From Limnanthes douglasii subsp. nivea (taxonomy: Eukaryota > Streptophyta > Magnoliopsida > Brassicales > Limnanthaceae): 64,000 bases of DNA. Under the pieces are notes generated by a model that did no database searches, was not told the DNA's origin, and saw only the letters and a program-made list of their open reading frames with translations. A program made the translations under genes and the position numbers. Positions 45,093 through 55,191 of this stretch are shown in pieces; the stretch's first letter is position 1, and every line of letters begins with the position of its first letter. The stretch covers positions 94,638,334 through 94,702,333 of the forward strand of contig JAUPFV010000004.1 in assembly GCA_036936605.1 (NCBI GenBank), in the 5' to 3' direction.

Positions 45093-45538
45093 TGAAATCT
45101 TGAGAGAAGATGACTGAATCAAGAAGAAGAAAGTGTAACAATTTTATTATATTCTTTCTCTAAGTTTTTGTACATATATTTGTGACATTTATAGTCACAC
45201 AAATCTGTTCAATATGTAACAGAATTTGTTATAATTTGTTACACAATTTGTTACACCATTTACATTCTATTTGGACTTTAATAACTAACTCAGCCCACTC
45301 AAACTAACAAGAGGACTAAGCCTTTAGCCCAATACAAGTAGCTTAGGTCTTCAGTTCACGACCCGGTCCAAAACACAGCCCAACATATAAAACACTTAAG
45401 ACCAGCTTCACCCTTTCTTGTTCCTCCAAACCCTAGATCGAAACACCAGTCTTCTCCTTCTCCAAGCCTGTCAAACCCTAGTTCAAACAGCAGCCTCCTC
45501 CTTCTCCAAAACTGCCTCTTCTTCAACTATTCTGACTT
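45093..45538 (-). repeat. Copia 5' LTR
   Basis: 446 bp, the partner of 40230-40675. Confidence 0.9.
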
Positions 45539-45587
45539 TATATATATGCGAAAATGTAAATATGTTTCAAGTACGTAGAATTTTAAC

Positions 45588-45659
45588 CTTGTAAGGTAGC
45601 GAAAAGTTTGCTGCGTCATTCAGTCCAGGCATGATGTCAAAGGAAATGCCAGCTGCAAT
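45588..45659 (-). pseudogene. POLD2: POLD2-like exon B
   Basis: IAAGISFDIMPGLNDAANFS-LPYK, 24 codons, phase 0 at both ends. Acceptor CTTTAG, donor GTTAAA. The next exon (C) is 5.9 kb downstream because of the TRIM and Copia insertions. Confidence 0.8.
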
Positions 45660-46012
45660 CTAAAGATGAAGACGACTGTTAAGCAGGTTAACCAAAACAA
45701 ATAAATAGTGGTGGTAAAATCCTGAAATACGGGTCAAGTCCATGAGCGGGTCAATTTGGCCGTGTACTACTGAACTGAATCTCTTTTGAAGTTATAAAGT
45801 TTGAAAAAAAAAACACAGGTTGAATCAAGATCAAATCTGGATAACCAGGCCGGTTTCGGGTTCTACAAATTAAAACCGGATTTGGATCTAGAATTACATA
45901 CACACATAGGTCCAAAATTCGGGTCGGGTTCAGGTCTGAAGGACTATTATTTACTACAAACAAACATTTGTTCAACAATTGCCACTCCTACAAAAGGACA
46001 CAAAGAAACAAC

Positions 46013-46081
46013 CTGAGTAAGCATTATATCCAGCTCTTTGATGGGATCAAACAGCTTCGACTGATCTTTTGAAGCCAGATT
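46013..46081 (-). pseudogene. POLD2: POLD2-like exon A2
   Basis: NLASKDQSKLFDPIKELDIM-LTQ, 23 codons, donor CAG|GTTGTT. Homology starts abruptly at NLASKDQ with no AG before it (TGCTAT|AAT), so the acceptor or a few codons (..NGQ) are lost. Confidence 0.75.
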
Positions 46082-46170
46082 ATAGCACAAACAACATCAA
46101 AGGAGTAAACTTCAAATTATGTTGAAATGTTAATAATACGTCAAAGCCCACTGAAATGGAAATGCAATAC

Positions 46171-46245
46171 TAGAATTGAAGGTGGAACTTCAATGGAATT
46201 ACCAGCAATTACAACATGAACTATTCGTGCTGCAAGACCTTGTTC
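46171..46245 (-). pseudogene. POLD2: POLD2-like exon A1
   Basis: EQGLAARIVHVVIAGNSIEV-PPSIL. The donor is probably CTA|GTATTG. The base pair before GAACAAGG is CG instead of AG, so the acceptor looks mutated. The CRM-like element sits only 44 bases upstream, near the branch-point zone. Confidence 0.75.
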
Positions 46246-46284
46246 CGGATGAATTAATATCGTGGAATGAGGACAACAAGATTG

Positions 46285-46289
46285 ATAAG
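46285..46289. repeat. CRM-like TSD ATAAG, left
   Basis: ATAAG precedes the LTR TG at 46290 and equals 51651-51655. Confidence 0.75.
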
Positions 46290-46805
46290 TGATGTAGTTG
46301 CACAAGCCCATGACTATATGGCCATTTTGGACAAACGGAAACAGGTTTTATTTGGGGCCCAGATATCAGAATTAGGCGATGCGACCACTCAAATCGAACG
46401 CGTCGAGAAGCCCAACAATTTTCGAAAGCATCACAAAGTGATGAAGTCCAGGCCCTAAATTTAGTTGTTTAAACCCTCGTTTTGCTGTTTTAGTAAATTT
46501 TCTACATTTTCCTATTTTATTTAGATTTTATTAAAATACTTAACCAGCTCCAATCGCTTTGAAATTGGGCTGGGCTTTATTTTATTGCATAAGAAAAAAA
46601 GCTGTAATTTTGGGCTAGGGTTTCGAGCACTTCTATAAAAGGCTCTCAAACCCTAGTTTTGCCTCAGACTTTTTTTAATACAATTTTGATTTTTTTTAAA
46701 GTCTCCTTTAATCTAACCTAGGGTTAGAACTATCCATCGGTTGTTTTGTCTTCTTCCTATTGATTTCTACAGCCGATAACTGTGTTTCAAAACCAGTCGC
46801 CACCA
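46290..46805 (+). repeat. CRM-like 5' LTR
   Basis: TGATGTAGTTGCAC to CAGTCGCCACCA. Contains TATAAAAG (about 46636) and a copy of the pol C-terminal codons with no function here. Confidence 0.9.
46636..46643 (+). promoter_or_regulatory. TATA box in CRM-like 5' LTR
   Basis: TATAAAAG after CTAGGGTTTCGAGCACTTC, conserved in the 3' LTR near 51480. A likely core promoter for the element. Confidence 0.55.
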
Positions 46806-46808
46806 TAT

Positions 46809-46826
46809 TGGTATCGGATTCAGAGT
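46809..46826 (+). other. CRM-like primer-binding site (degenerate)
   Basis: TGGTATCGGATTCAGAG begins 3 bases after the LTR. It resembles the Met-tRNA site TGGTATCAGAGC with a short insertion. Confidence 0.5.
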
Positions 46827-46850
46827 TCCTACGGCGTGAGTAACGACGGT

Positions 46851-47339
46851 ATGCCGCCAAAGCGATCTTTTCGGGGGAAGTCCACTATTCCGATCACTGA
46901 ATCGGTCGACCGTGATGAATTCGGTCAATTCCAATCCCAGGTTGGTGAACAGATGCACTCGTTGGGAAATCATTTGAGAGACGTACAAGAAGCACTACAC
47001 AGGCTGTTGAACAACCAAACCAACGGCTTTCGAGCTCCAGGTTCGAGCAACCAGCCGTCGGGATCTGAGAGAGAGATCGGCCGCGAGCAGAATCCGTTTG
47101 CTCCTCGGCGAGAACAAGTTAGGGGTCAATACTCACCACAAGAATGCCGTGACCAAGTCTTTGAGCAGCCGCCACCGAGAGATTCTGATCTGAACGCCAA
47201 CAACCGGTAGGAATCTGGATTCAGATTGGAGATCCCATAGTTCCAAGGGGGTCTTGCACCGGAGGAGTTTTTAGATTGGATCGCCTCAGTTGAAGAAGTT
47301 CTTGATTTCAAGGAGGTTCTGGATGCAAAGCGGGTACAG
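46851..47339 (+). pseudogene. CRM-like gag N-terminal half (two stops)
   Basis: ATG at 46851 (MPPKRSFRGKS), the usual start of these gags. An in-frame TAG at 47208-47210 and a second TAG about 30 bases on interrupt it. The frame then continues as PEEFLDWIASVEEVLDFKEV directly into the 898-codon frame at 47340. Confidence 0.8.
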
Positions 47340-50036
47340 TTGGCTACAACTAAGTTCCGAGGCCGAGCTGCATCCTGGTGGCTACAGCTCAAGCAGACCA
47401 GATCAAGGCACGGTAAGCCAAAAATAACAACTTGGGCTAAGTTTGTGAAGCACATGAGGGCTGCGTTTTTGCCTTACAACTATAACCGCATAACGTATCA
47501 GCAGTCCCAAAACCTTAAACAAGGGTCAAAGACTGTTGATGAGTACACTAACAATTTTTTCAAGCTACAAAACCGTGTATATATTACTGATTCAGCAGAT
47601 CAACTAGTATCTCGTTATATAGGACGGATGCGACAACAGTTTCAGGACCAGCTGAATATGTTCGACCCTGTGAATATGTCTGAAGCACATCAGCGCGCAC
47701 TGCACCTGGATAAAGCCCTTTCACGAAGGCCTTATGGAGGAGACACTGCTAGACCAAATCCATTGACATTCCTCAAAAGGACGGTTCCAAGCCCTAACCC
47801 AGGAGTGCCAACTGCTTCTCCTATGCGCACAGGTGCTAATTTGCAGGACCATAGTCGCACAGTTACTTCCTCACAGGTCCGGTGCTACCATTGTCATGAA
47901 CTAGGTCACGTTGCTTTACAGTGTCCAACATTACGACAACAACCACAACACCCGAGGGGTCTGTTCGCTGACACTGCTGATTTTTCCCTGGAGGGCGAGC
48001 CGCGGTTTGATGAAGAACCAGAGGATGTTGTTGATGAGGTTCCAGAGGACCAGGTTACAGGAGGAGATATTGGTCAGGCATTGGTTCTAAGGCGTATCTG
48101 CTTGACGCCGAAAGCCAAAAGTGATGGGGATGATTGGCTACAGAACAATATTTTCCAATCGACTTGTACTATTGGGGGAAAGGTATGCAAATTCGTTATT
48201 GATTCAGGGAGCTGCAAAAATGTTATCTCTGAAGAAGTTGTCCAGAAACTGGCCCTGAAAACAGAAGACCACCCAAACCCCTACAAGCTTGCCTGGTTAA
48301 AGAAAGGTAGTGAGGTAAGTATCTCTAGAAGATGTCTGGTATCTTTCTCTGTTGGTAACTATAGGGATAAAGCTTGGTGCGATGTCATTGGGATGGATGC
48401 GTGTCACTTGTTGCTAGGCCGACCCTGGCAATATGATAGAAGTGTCACATATGATGGTAGGAGGAACCGCTACAGTTTTATATGGAATAATGTCAGGTTC
48501 ATATTAACACCAACTAGAGAGGTTTCTCCAAAACCTGCCCTTGCAGTATCAAAGGAGTTGGGTAAGAACATTCTAGCTCGAAAGGCGTTTATAGAGCATG
48601 CTCATGAAACAGGGATTGTCTATCTTTTGGTGGTTAAATTATTTAGTACTGATCCATTTTCTGGTATACCTGAGCGAGTTCGGCCGCTTTTAGCAGAATT
48701 CTCTGTTGTCTTTCCCGATACTTTACCTACAGGTCTTCCTCCATTGAGAGATATCCAACACCAGATTGACCTTGTACCGGGTGCTAGTCTACCAAACCGA
48801 CCGCATTATCGGATGAGCCCAAAAGAGCATAAAGAGCTCCGCATACAGGTGGGGGAAATGTTAACGAAAGACCACATCCGGGAGAGTCTTAGTCCTTGTG
48901 CGGTTCCTGCACTATTAACACAAAAGAAGGATGGCTCAATGAGAATATGTGTGGATAGCCGGGCTATCAACAAAATTACAGTCAGGTATCGGTTTCCTAT
49001 TCCTCGCCTTGATGATTTACTGGATCAATTGAATGGTGCTACTGTGTTTACCAAGCTGGATTTGAAAAGCGGATACCACCAGATTCGTATTCGTATGGGG
49101 GATGAGTGGAAAACAACCTTCAAGACCCGAGAAGGTCTGTTTGAATGGATGGTAATACCATTCGGTCTTTCTAACGCTCCTAGCACGTTCATGCGGGTTA
49201 TGAACCAGGTATTTTGCCCATTCATCGGAAAATTTCTTGTTGTGTACTTTGATGATATTCTTATTTATAGTACCACGGAAGAGCTGCATCTCCAGCACTT
49301 ACGCGAGGTGTTGGCTGTTTTGAGGCGAGAGAAGTTTTATGGAGGACTCGATAAGTGTTGTTTTATGACAGATTCGGTCGTCTTCCTGGGGTATGTTGTT
49401 TCAAAAGATGGGCTTTCAGTGGATCAGTCGAAAGTAGAAGCCGTGCGAGACTGGCCTATTCCTACTTCCATCACTGAAGTCCGCTCTTTTAACGGATTGG
49501 TCTCCTTTTACAGACGGTTCATACATAACTTCAGCACTGTTATGGCTCCCATTACAGAGTGTATGAAGGGCAAGACATTCTGCTGGACCCCTGAAGCAGC
49601 TAAAGCGTTTGAGGAAATCAAGGTAAGACTGACCACTGCACCAATTCTGGTTTTACCTGACTTTTCTACAGGATTTGAACTGCATTGTGATGCGTCCGGA
49701 TTGGGCATTGGCGCTGTACTCAGCCAACGAGGTCGTCCTGTAGCATACTTCATCGAAACGTTAAGTGGAGCTAAACTTAACTACATCACCTATGACAAGG
49801 AGTTCTATGCAGTTGTACGAGCTTTGAAGCACTGGAGTTCCTACTTGGCCTACAATGACTTTGTCCTGTACACCGATCATGATGCTTTAAAACATGTGCA
49901 GAGTCAGGAGAAACTCTCTTCCCGCCATGCACGTTGGGCAGCATGTACGCAACAATTTACCTTTTCCATTAAGCATACTTCGGGGACAGTTAACCGCGTA
50001 GTTGACGCATTGAGCCAACTCCTGAGGGCAGTTTGA
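47340..50036 (+). pseudogene. CRM-like gag-protease-RT-RNase H
   Basis: 898 open codons in the gag frame. Gag domain to about residue 135; zinc knuckle CYHCHELGHVALQC at ~181; protease FVIDSGSCKNVIS at ~285; RT from ~495 (YRMSPKEHKELRIQVGEML, ICVDSRAINKIT, LDLKSGYHQI, IPFGLSNAPSTF, YFDDILIYS at ~634); RNase H from ~778 (LHCDASGLGIGAVLSQ, TYDKEFYAVVRALKHW, VNRVVDAL). It ends prematurely at the deletion junction LRAV-TGA. Confidence 0.9.
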
Positions 50037-51304
50037 GATTACTGATTGTACATGAGAGACACAACGAGGGGCATGGGGGTAGAGATCAAACCCTTCACTC
50101 TGTATCCAGTCAGTTCTTCTGGCCGCATTTGAGGCGAGATGTTATCCGTTTTGTAGCTGGTTGTCGGGTTTGCCAGGTGGCAAAAGGTACATCCTCCAAC
50201 GCAGGTTTATACCTACCACTCCCAATACCGGAAGGACCATGGCGAAGCGTCAGCATGGATTTCATCTCTGGGCTGCCAAGAACACAGAGAGGTAACGATT
50301 CTATTTTTGTAGTGGTTGACATGTTTTCTAAGATGGCCCACTTCATTGCTTGCAAGAAAACCACAGATGCTGTGAATGTTGCTAATTTATACTTTCGTGA
50401 GGTCTACCGCTTACATGGTCTACCCTTGAATATCGTTTCTGATCGCGATGCGCGGTTTGTGGGGCATTTTTTGAGGAGTTTGTGGCGCCTCACAAACATG
50501 AAGCTGAGTTTTAGCAGCGCATATCACCCGCAGACAGACGGCCAAACCGAGGTAACTAATCGAACGTTAGGCAACATGTTACGCACAGAGGTCTCTGGGA
50601 ACTTGAAAGCATGGGATTCTCGTCTTTATCATGTTGAGTTCGCCTACAACAGGCACCACAAGCGCAGTACTGGGTATAGTCCCTTCATGGTAGTCTATGG
50701 TTATAACCCACGGGGTCCTATGGACTTAGCTTTCCCAACGCTTGATAAGGTCCCGGCTAAGGTCGAGAACGCCATTGCTGATCTATGGGAGATCCATGCG
50801 AACACCCGCAGATACCTGGAGGAAACAACACAGAAGTACAAGATTGCCGCAGATAAGAAGCGTCGCCTGGTGGAGTTTGCAGTGGGAGACTTTGTATGGG
50901 CTGTTTTGACCAGGGATCGCTATCCTGCACACGAGTACAACAAGTTGGCTGCAAGGAAGGTGGGTCCGTTTGAAATTATTGAAAAGATTAATCCCAATAC
51001 ATACAGGTTGAAACTACCGAGTCACATGAAGACCCATAACGTTTTCAACGTGAAGCACCTGCTGCCATTTACCGCTGCTGCTGAGGATGATGAAGCTGAG
51101 AATTCGTGGGCGAATTCTTCCGAAGAAGGGGAGGATGATGTAGTTGCACAAGTCCATGACTATATGGCCCTTTTGGACAAACGGAAACAGACTTTATTTG
51201 GGGCCCAGATATCAGAATTAGGCGATGCGACCACTCAAATCGAACAGGTCGAGAAGCCCAACAATTTTCGAAAGCATCACAAAGTGATGAAGTCCAGGCC
51301 CTAA
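50033..51304 (+). pseudogene. CRM-like integrase with LTR-encoded C-terminus
   Basis: 423 codons in a new frame. Zinc finger H..H..C..C (HERHNEGHGG..CRVCQ), catalytic MDFISGLP, SDRDARFVGHF and GQTEVTNR all kept, then GPY/F. The last ~56 residues (DVVAQVHDYMALLDK to MKSRP) are encoded in the 3' LTR. It has lost its own N-terminal linker: the ~70 residues between RNase H and the zinc finger are missing and there is no ATG. Confidence 0.85.
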
Positions 51305-51650
51305 TTTTAGTCGTTTAAACCCTCGTTTTGCTGTTTTAGTAAATTTTCTGCATTTTCCTATTTTATTTAGATTTTATTAAAATACTTAACGAGCTCCAAT
51401 CGCTTTGAAATTGGGCTGGGCTTTATTTTATTGCATAAGAAAAAAAACTGTAATTTTGGGCTAGGGTTTCGAGCACTTCTATAAAAGGCTCTCAAACCCT
51501 AGTTTTGCCTCAGACTTTTTTTAATACAATTTTGATTTTTTTAAAGTCTCCTTTAATCTAACCTAGGGTTAGAACTATCCATCGGTTGTTTTGTCTTCTT
51601 CCTCTTAATTTCTACCGCCGACGACTGTGTTTCAAAACCAGTCGCCACCC
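51136..51650 (+). repeat. CRM-like 3' LTR
   Basis: 515 bp, the partner of 46290-46805. Confidence 0.9.
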
Positions 51651-51655
51651 ATAAG
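51651..51655. repeat. CRM-like TSD ATAAG, right
   Basis: ATAAG directly after the 3' LTR. Confidence 0.75.
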
Positions 51656-51688
51656 TGAACAAAAGGAACGAATGTAAGTGTAAAGAAC

Positions 51689-51804
51689 CTTGTCATCTCC
51701 AAGATGTCCTGTTATATGATCAACAAGAAGCTGAAATAAAAGAGGATTAGAAGAGCTGCTTCCTACACTCAGCCCCGACAAAAGAACAACATGCTTATCT
51801 CCGT
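51689..51804 (-). pseudogene. POLD2: POLD2-like exon Z (most upstream visible in this copy)
   Basis: GDKHVVLLSGLSVGSSSSNP, then FQLLVDHITGHLGDDK. Acceptor TATACAG, donor GTTCTT, phase 2 entry. No further upstream POLD2 exon was found between 51805 and 64000. Confidence 0.8.
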
Positions 51805-52988
51805 CTGTATAGAATTAAGAATTTTCAACAGTTACGATCTGAAAACAATATTATGCATGTATACAGCATATATATTAGTATTTAAGAGCAATATCAATAT
51901 TGATATATTTTTTATATATATATTTAGATAGGTTTCTTGTATTTATTAAAAACTAATTTGTAATATATTGGTATTTCAGTGACTACAGATATTTAGTATT
52001 TGTTTATCTATTTTTAGATATATTTTATATGTTTATCAAAAATTAGATTGTATGCGCTAATTTATTCGAATTTCAATGATTAAGATTTATATATCATAAT
52101 TTAAATTTTTGATAGTTTTTATAATAATATATATGTATTATATATTTTTTATTTGAAATATTCCAAAGAAATATTTATAATATCTAACTATTAGATATTT
52201 GATATTTTTAATATATATTTAGATATATTTCATATTTTTATTAAAAATTAATTTATGACAAGTAAATAAAACCAAAATATAACAACATATAACCATAATA
52301 ATAAAAATTAAAGTATAATTATAAAAATATAATAATTTTATTCTATTATTTTTAATTATCATATATAATTTCTAATTTATATAACAATAGGATTATATCT
52401 TGATTGGGTGTTTTGCTACCTCTATTGCGGAGAGCTTAGTTCAACTCGAATATAAAAATAAAAAGTTAGATTCAAGCTTAGTTAAAGTTGGGTTCAAGGT
52501 TAGTTAAGGTATAAAAAAACTAAGGGGAAGTTATCACATATTCCCCTAATCCAATATAATTTTAAATTTATCATAATCTAAAAATTAATTGATCTATATA
52601 ATGTATATGAGTATAGTGCATAGAATCTGAGTCGGTGGGCTTTGAACGTATGCGGTATGGATTTTTTGTTTTCCAACCGACCCACCCGAACCAAAAATAT
52701 AAACTATATATAAAAAAATAAAAAAAAATATTAATAATTTTTATTTTTTTCCTTTTTCATATAACTCAAAATAAAGTTCGATTAAATGTAAGGAGATCCT
52801 CATTTGATTTGAATCTCTAAACACAACCGGATTCTTGAATTTTCAAAAATAATGAAAGGAAAAAAATCTTACTTTTATTTGATTTTGATATCATATTTTT
52901 AAATATGTAAATATAGTAAATATTATGTTAAATAATATATTAAATACTCAAAAGATATTCAAAACATATTATACATTAATACACATTC
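51805..52988. other. AT-rich spacer
   Basis: Probably POLD2 intron at first, then TATA/ATATTT-rich DNA. There is no coding signal. A GC-richer patch near 52610-52700 is unassigned. Confidence 0.5.
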
Positions 52989-53057
52989 CTTAATTATTAT
53001 ATAATAGTCGAAAAATCTCTATAAAAACCTATTTTACATATTTTTTTATTAATGTCA

Positions 53058-53205
53058 ATACTGATGCTGGATACTTCAAGCGTAAGAGAGTTCAAGACTA
53101 ACTAGATGCCATACTTGAAGTATCCAAGCGTAAGAGAGTTCAAGACTAACTAGATGCCATACTTGAACCTTAAGAGAGTTCAAGACCAACTAGATGCCGT
53201 GCCAC
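53058..53205. repeat. GTAAGAGAGTTCAAGAC tandem repeat (unit 1)
   Basis: Three copies of (G)TAAGAGAGTTCAAGAC, each followed by (T/C)AACTAGATGCC, spaced about 50 bases. The translated motif is KRKRVQDxLDA. Confidence 0.8.
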
Positions 53206-53372
53206 GGCGGGAGGTCGGTCAGAAGAACAAATTGCTGATGTCACGGAAGAACAAATTGCTGATACCACAAAACATTGGCATCTCTTTGGTACTTTCTCTT
53301 TTCTTTATTTATTATCTGGTATACCGTTTTAATTGGAAAATAATAATAATTAATATTTTTTATTTTTTATGA
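53154..53372 (+). CDS. Small frame YLNxKRVQDQLDA, unit 1
   Basis: 72 codons: a basic/polar N-terminus with VQDQLDA, then K-N-K-L-L repeats, then a hydrophobic segment SLVLSLFFIYYLVYRF that could be one membrane span. The unit 2 counterpart is 55550-55759. Not recognised; may be a decayed exon. Confidence 0.25.
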   Translation: MPYLNLKRVQDQLDAVPRREVGQKNKLLMSRKNKLLIPQNIGISLVLSLFFIYYLVYRFNWKIIIINIFYFL

Positions 53373-53425
53373 ATATAATACTGTTAGGATAATCAGTCAT
53401 TAGATTATATATAAGGGTTTTGCTG

Positions 53426-53545
53426 AAAGATATTTAGATTTTGAAAAAAAATTGATGAAAGATATTTAGATTTTGAAAAAATATTAATGAAAGATATTTA
53501 GATTTTGAAAAAATATTAATGAAAGATATTTAGATTTTGAGTCAC
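53426..53545. repeat. 33-bp AAAGATATTTAGATTTTG tandem repeat (unit 1)
   Basis: Four copies of AAAGATATTTAGATTTTG separated by AAAAAATATTAATG or similar. Unit 2 has three (about 55876-55964). Confidence 0.85.
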
Positions 53546-54006
53546 ATAAACGCTTTTATTTAAAATAAAAATAAAAAATAGATGATTTTAAAAACTACAG
53601 ATTTGAAACTCACAAATATAATTTAGATTTTTTTTAAGTTTAAGAAACAATATTTAATTTCTATACGCGATAACTTTTTAATCATAAGTGTGGGGTTTTA
53701 CGCAACAAAATTATATTATATTACTCTAATTATAATTTTTATTCATGATTATTAGTTTTTCTATTTTTGTGTTGTTTGACAATGTTAGTATGGGTATATC
53801 AAAATTTATATATATATATATTTGAATTTAAATAACTTTATTAAAATAAGAAGAGTCTAAGATGATTTGACTTACAAGGCGCCAAATTTTAATTCATAAT
53901 ATGTTTTTCTTTTCATTTTTTACTATCAAAATTAGTCTCATTTTAAAGGAATTTTTGGTGATTTGGAAAGCATGCAGATTGAAGCTATATATATGTAAGC
54001 TTTTCT

Positions 54007-54009
<3 letters not shown>

Positions 54010-54076
<67 letters not shown>
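54010..54076. repeat. (TA)n microsatellite
   Basis: About 33 uninterrupted TA units in unit 1. The matching position in unit 2 (near 56425) has only a few TA, so the run expanded after the duplication, or contracted in unit 2. Confidence 0.9.
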
Positions 54077-54078
<2 letters not shown>

Positions 54079-54363
54079 TTTTTTTGGTGTAAAAATATAT
54101 GTAATTTTATTATCGGTAAATCATTTATTTTAATAAATAGTATATTTGTGTTAACTTTACGTGAAAGTAAAAACAAGATAATTTTCATATTTATATTATA
54201 AATTTTCTTAATAAAAATTATCAATATAATTAAAATATGTGACCGTATCCATATAATATTATATTCAAATTAAAAGTAATCTAATGTAAATTAATGTAAA
54301 CTGTAAATTAATGTAAATTGATGTAATAATATTTAAATACATTTAATGAACAATAAATTGATA

Positions 54364-55191
54364 TAAATTAATGTAATAATATTTATTAGTAATTAATTTT
54401 GCATGATCTAAGGTTATAAATCTATTGATCGATATATATATAAACTTTGTTTCTTTCTTTTTTTTCTTTTTTTAATTTCCTTTCGCACTGAATAAAAAAA
54501 TTATGGAAAGTATGTTACTTTTTTAAAAAATTCTGATGTTTGTAAAACCAAAACCATTTTATAGATCTATATTTGTTTATATTAAGAATCAAATCTACTG
54601 GTATAGGAAAAGGGAAGGATAAACTTTTATCAGAAACTCAAGCTCTGGATATCGAAAATCGAAAATGGTCTTCTTTTGAGTTTCGACTGCCGAAAACATA
54701 CTGAAATTCTAAGTTCAGTCGTAAAACAAAGACAAAAATAATATTTACGGATCATACTATAATTATTTTCTACATGATTTCTATAATTATATAATTATAG
54801 TATGATCAGTAAATATTACTTTTTTTCCTGTTTTACAACTGGACTTAGAATTCTAGTATGTTTTCGCCGGTCGAAACTCAAAAGAAGACCATTTTGGATA
54901 TCTGGAGCTTGAGTTTTAATAAAATGATTCTCAATATAAACAAATATAAATCCATAAAAAAAAAGATGGTTTTGGTTTTATAGATATGAGAAATTTAAAA
55001 AAAAAACATACTTTTTTTATTTAGTGCAAAAAGAAATAAGAAATAAAAAAAACAAAGTTTAGAATAAATATGTTAAAGGATCTAGTCAAATATCTATATG
55101 TATATATAGATTTTTATTCAAAAGATTTATCCAACCCATAAACGTAGATTATGAAAAATTAATTACTAATAAATATTATTACATTAATTTA
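54364..55191. repeat. Foldback / long inverted repeat 1
   Basis: Left arm 54364-54770, right arm 54790-55191. Arms pair through AAATTAATGTAATAATATTT, GTAAAACCAAAACCAT, ATTTGTTTATATT, GAAAATGGTCTTCTTTTGAG, GAAAACATACT and ATCATACTATAATTAT. The loop is about 20 bases around 54775. Imperfect arms of about 400 bp are typical of foldback transposons or inverted-repeat siRNA loci. Confidence 0.75.

Larger units (their letters stand above)
40230..45538 (-). mobile_element. Ty1/copia LTR retrotransposon, nearly complete
   Basis: 5.3 kb with 446-bp LTRs that differ at about 10 positions by eye (about 2%), Met-tRNA primer site, gag, protease, integrase, RT and RNase H in Copia order on the minus strand. 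Lesions: in-frame stops near 44599, 44330 and 43087, and a frameshift near 42080. No matching TSD could be found: the left flank is a broken TRIM LTR and the right flank is POLD2 intron sequence. It sits in the intron between exons B and C. Confidence 0.9.
46290..51650 (+). mobile_element. CRM-like chromovirus (Ty3/gypsy) in a POLD2 intron
   Basis: 5.36 kb, 516/515-bp LTRs differing at roughly 17 positions by eye (about 3%), 5-bp TSD. Plus strand: gag, protease, RT, RNase H, integrase with a GPY/F module (VGPFEIIEKINPNTYRLKLP). No classic chromodomain is seen. The integrase frame runs about 165 bases into the 3' LTR, as in CRM group A elements. Defects: two stops in gag and a ~70-residue deletion with frameshift between RNase H and integrase. 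Inserted antisense in an intron of about 77 bp. Confidence 0.85.
38727..51804 (-). pseudogene. POLD2: POLD2-like gene (DNA polymerase delta small subunit), 3' part, TE-interrupted
   Basis: Nine exons on the minus strand encode in order the C-terminal ~270 residues of plant POLD2, the non-catalytic subunit of replicative DNA polymerase delta: LLSGLSVGSSSS, LAARIVHVVIAGNS, KDQSKLFDPIKELDIML, DIMPGLNDAANFSLP, RCLFPVSAAYNTFRSC, FLGTSGQNIDDLEKY, CYPFTDRDPFLIESC, GQIVRLISIPKF, NLECHTLSF. Two introns hold a TRIM plus Copia and a CRM-like element. Exon D has an internal TAG and no donor, two exons lack AG acceptors, and exons before VVLLSG are absent. A decayed copy is most likely. Confidence 0.75.

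Noticed and set aside
46267..46458. Independent 63-codon gene in the 5' LTR
   Set aside because: It is the LTR copy of the integrase C-terminal codons; it has no promoter of its own.
47340..51304. Large host multidomain gene
   Set aside because: The 898- and 423-codon frames are gypsy gag-pol, flanked by LTRs and a TSD.
53985..54224. Minus-strand frame with a long Tyr-Ile run
   Set aside because: Produced by the (TA)n microsatellite.
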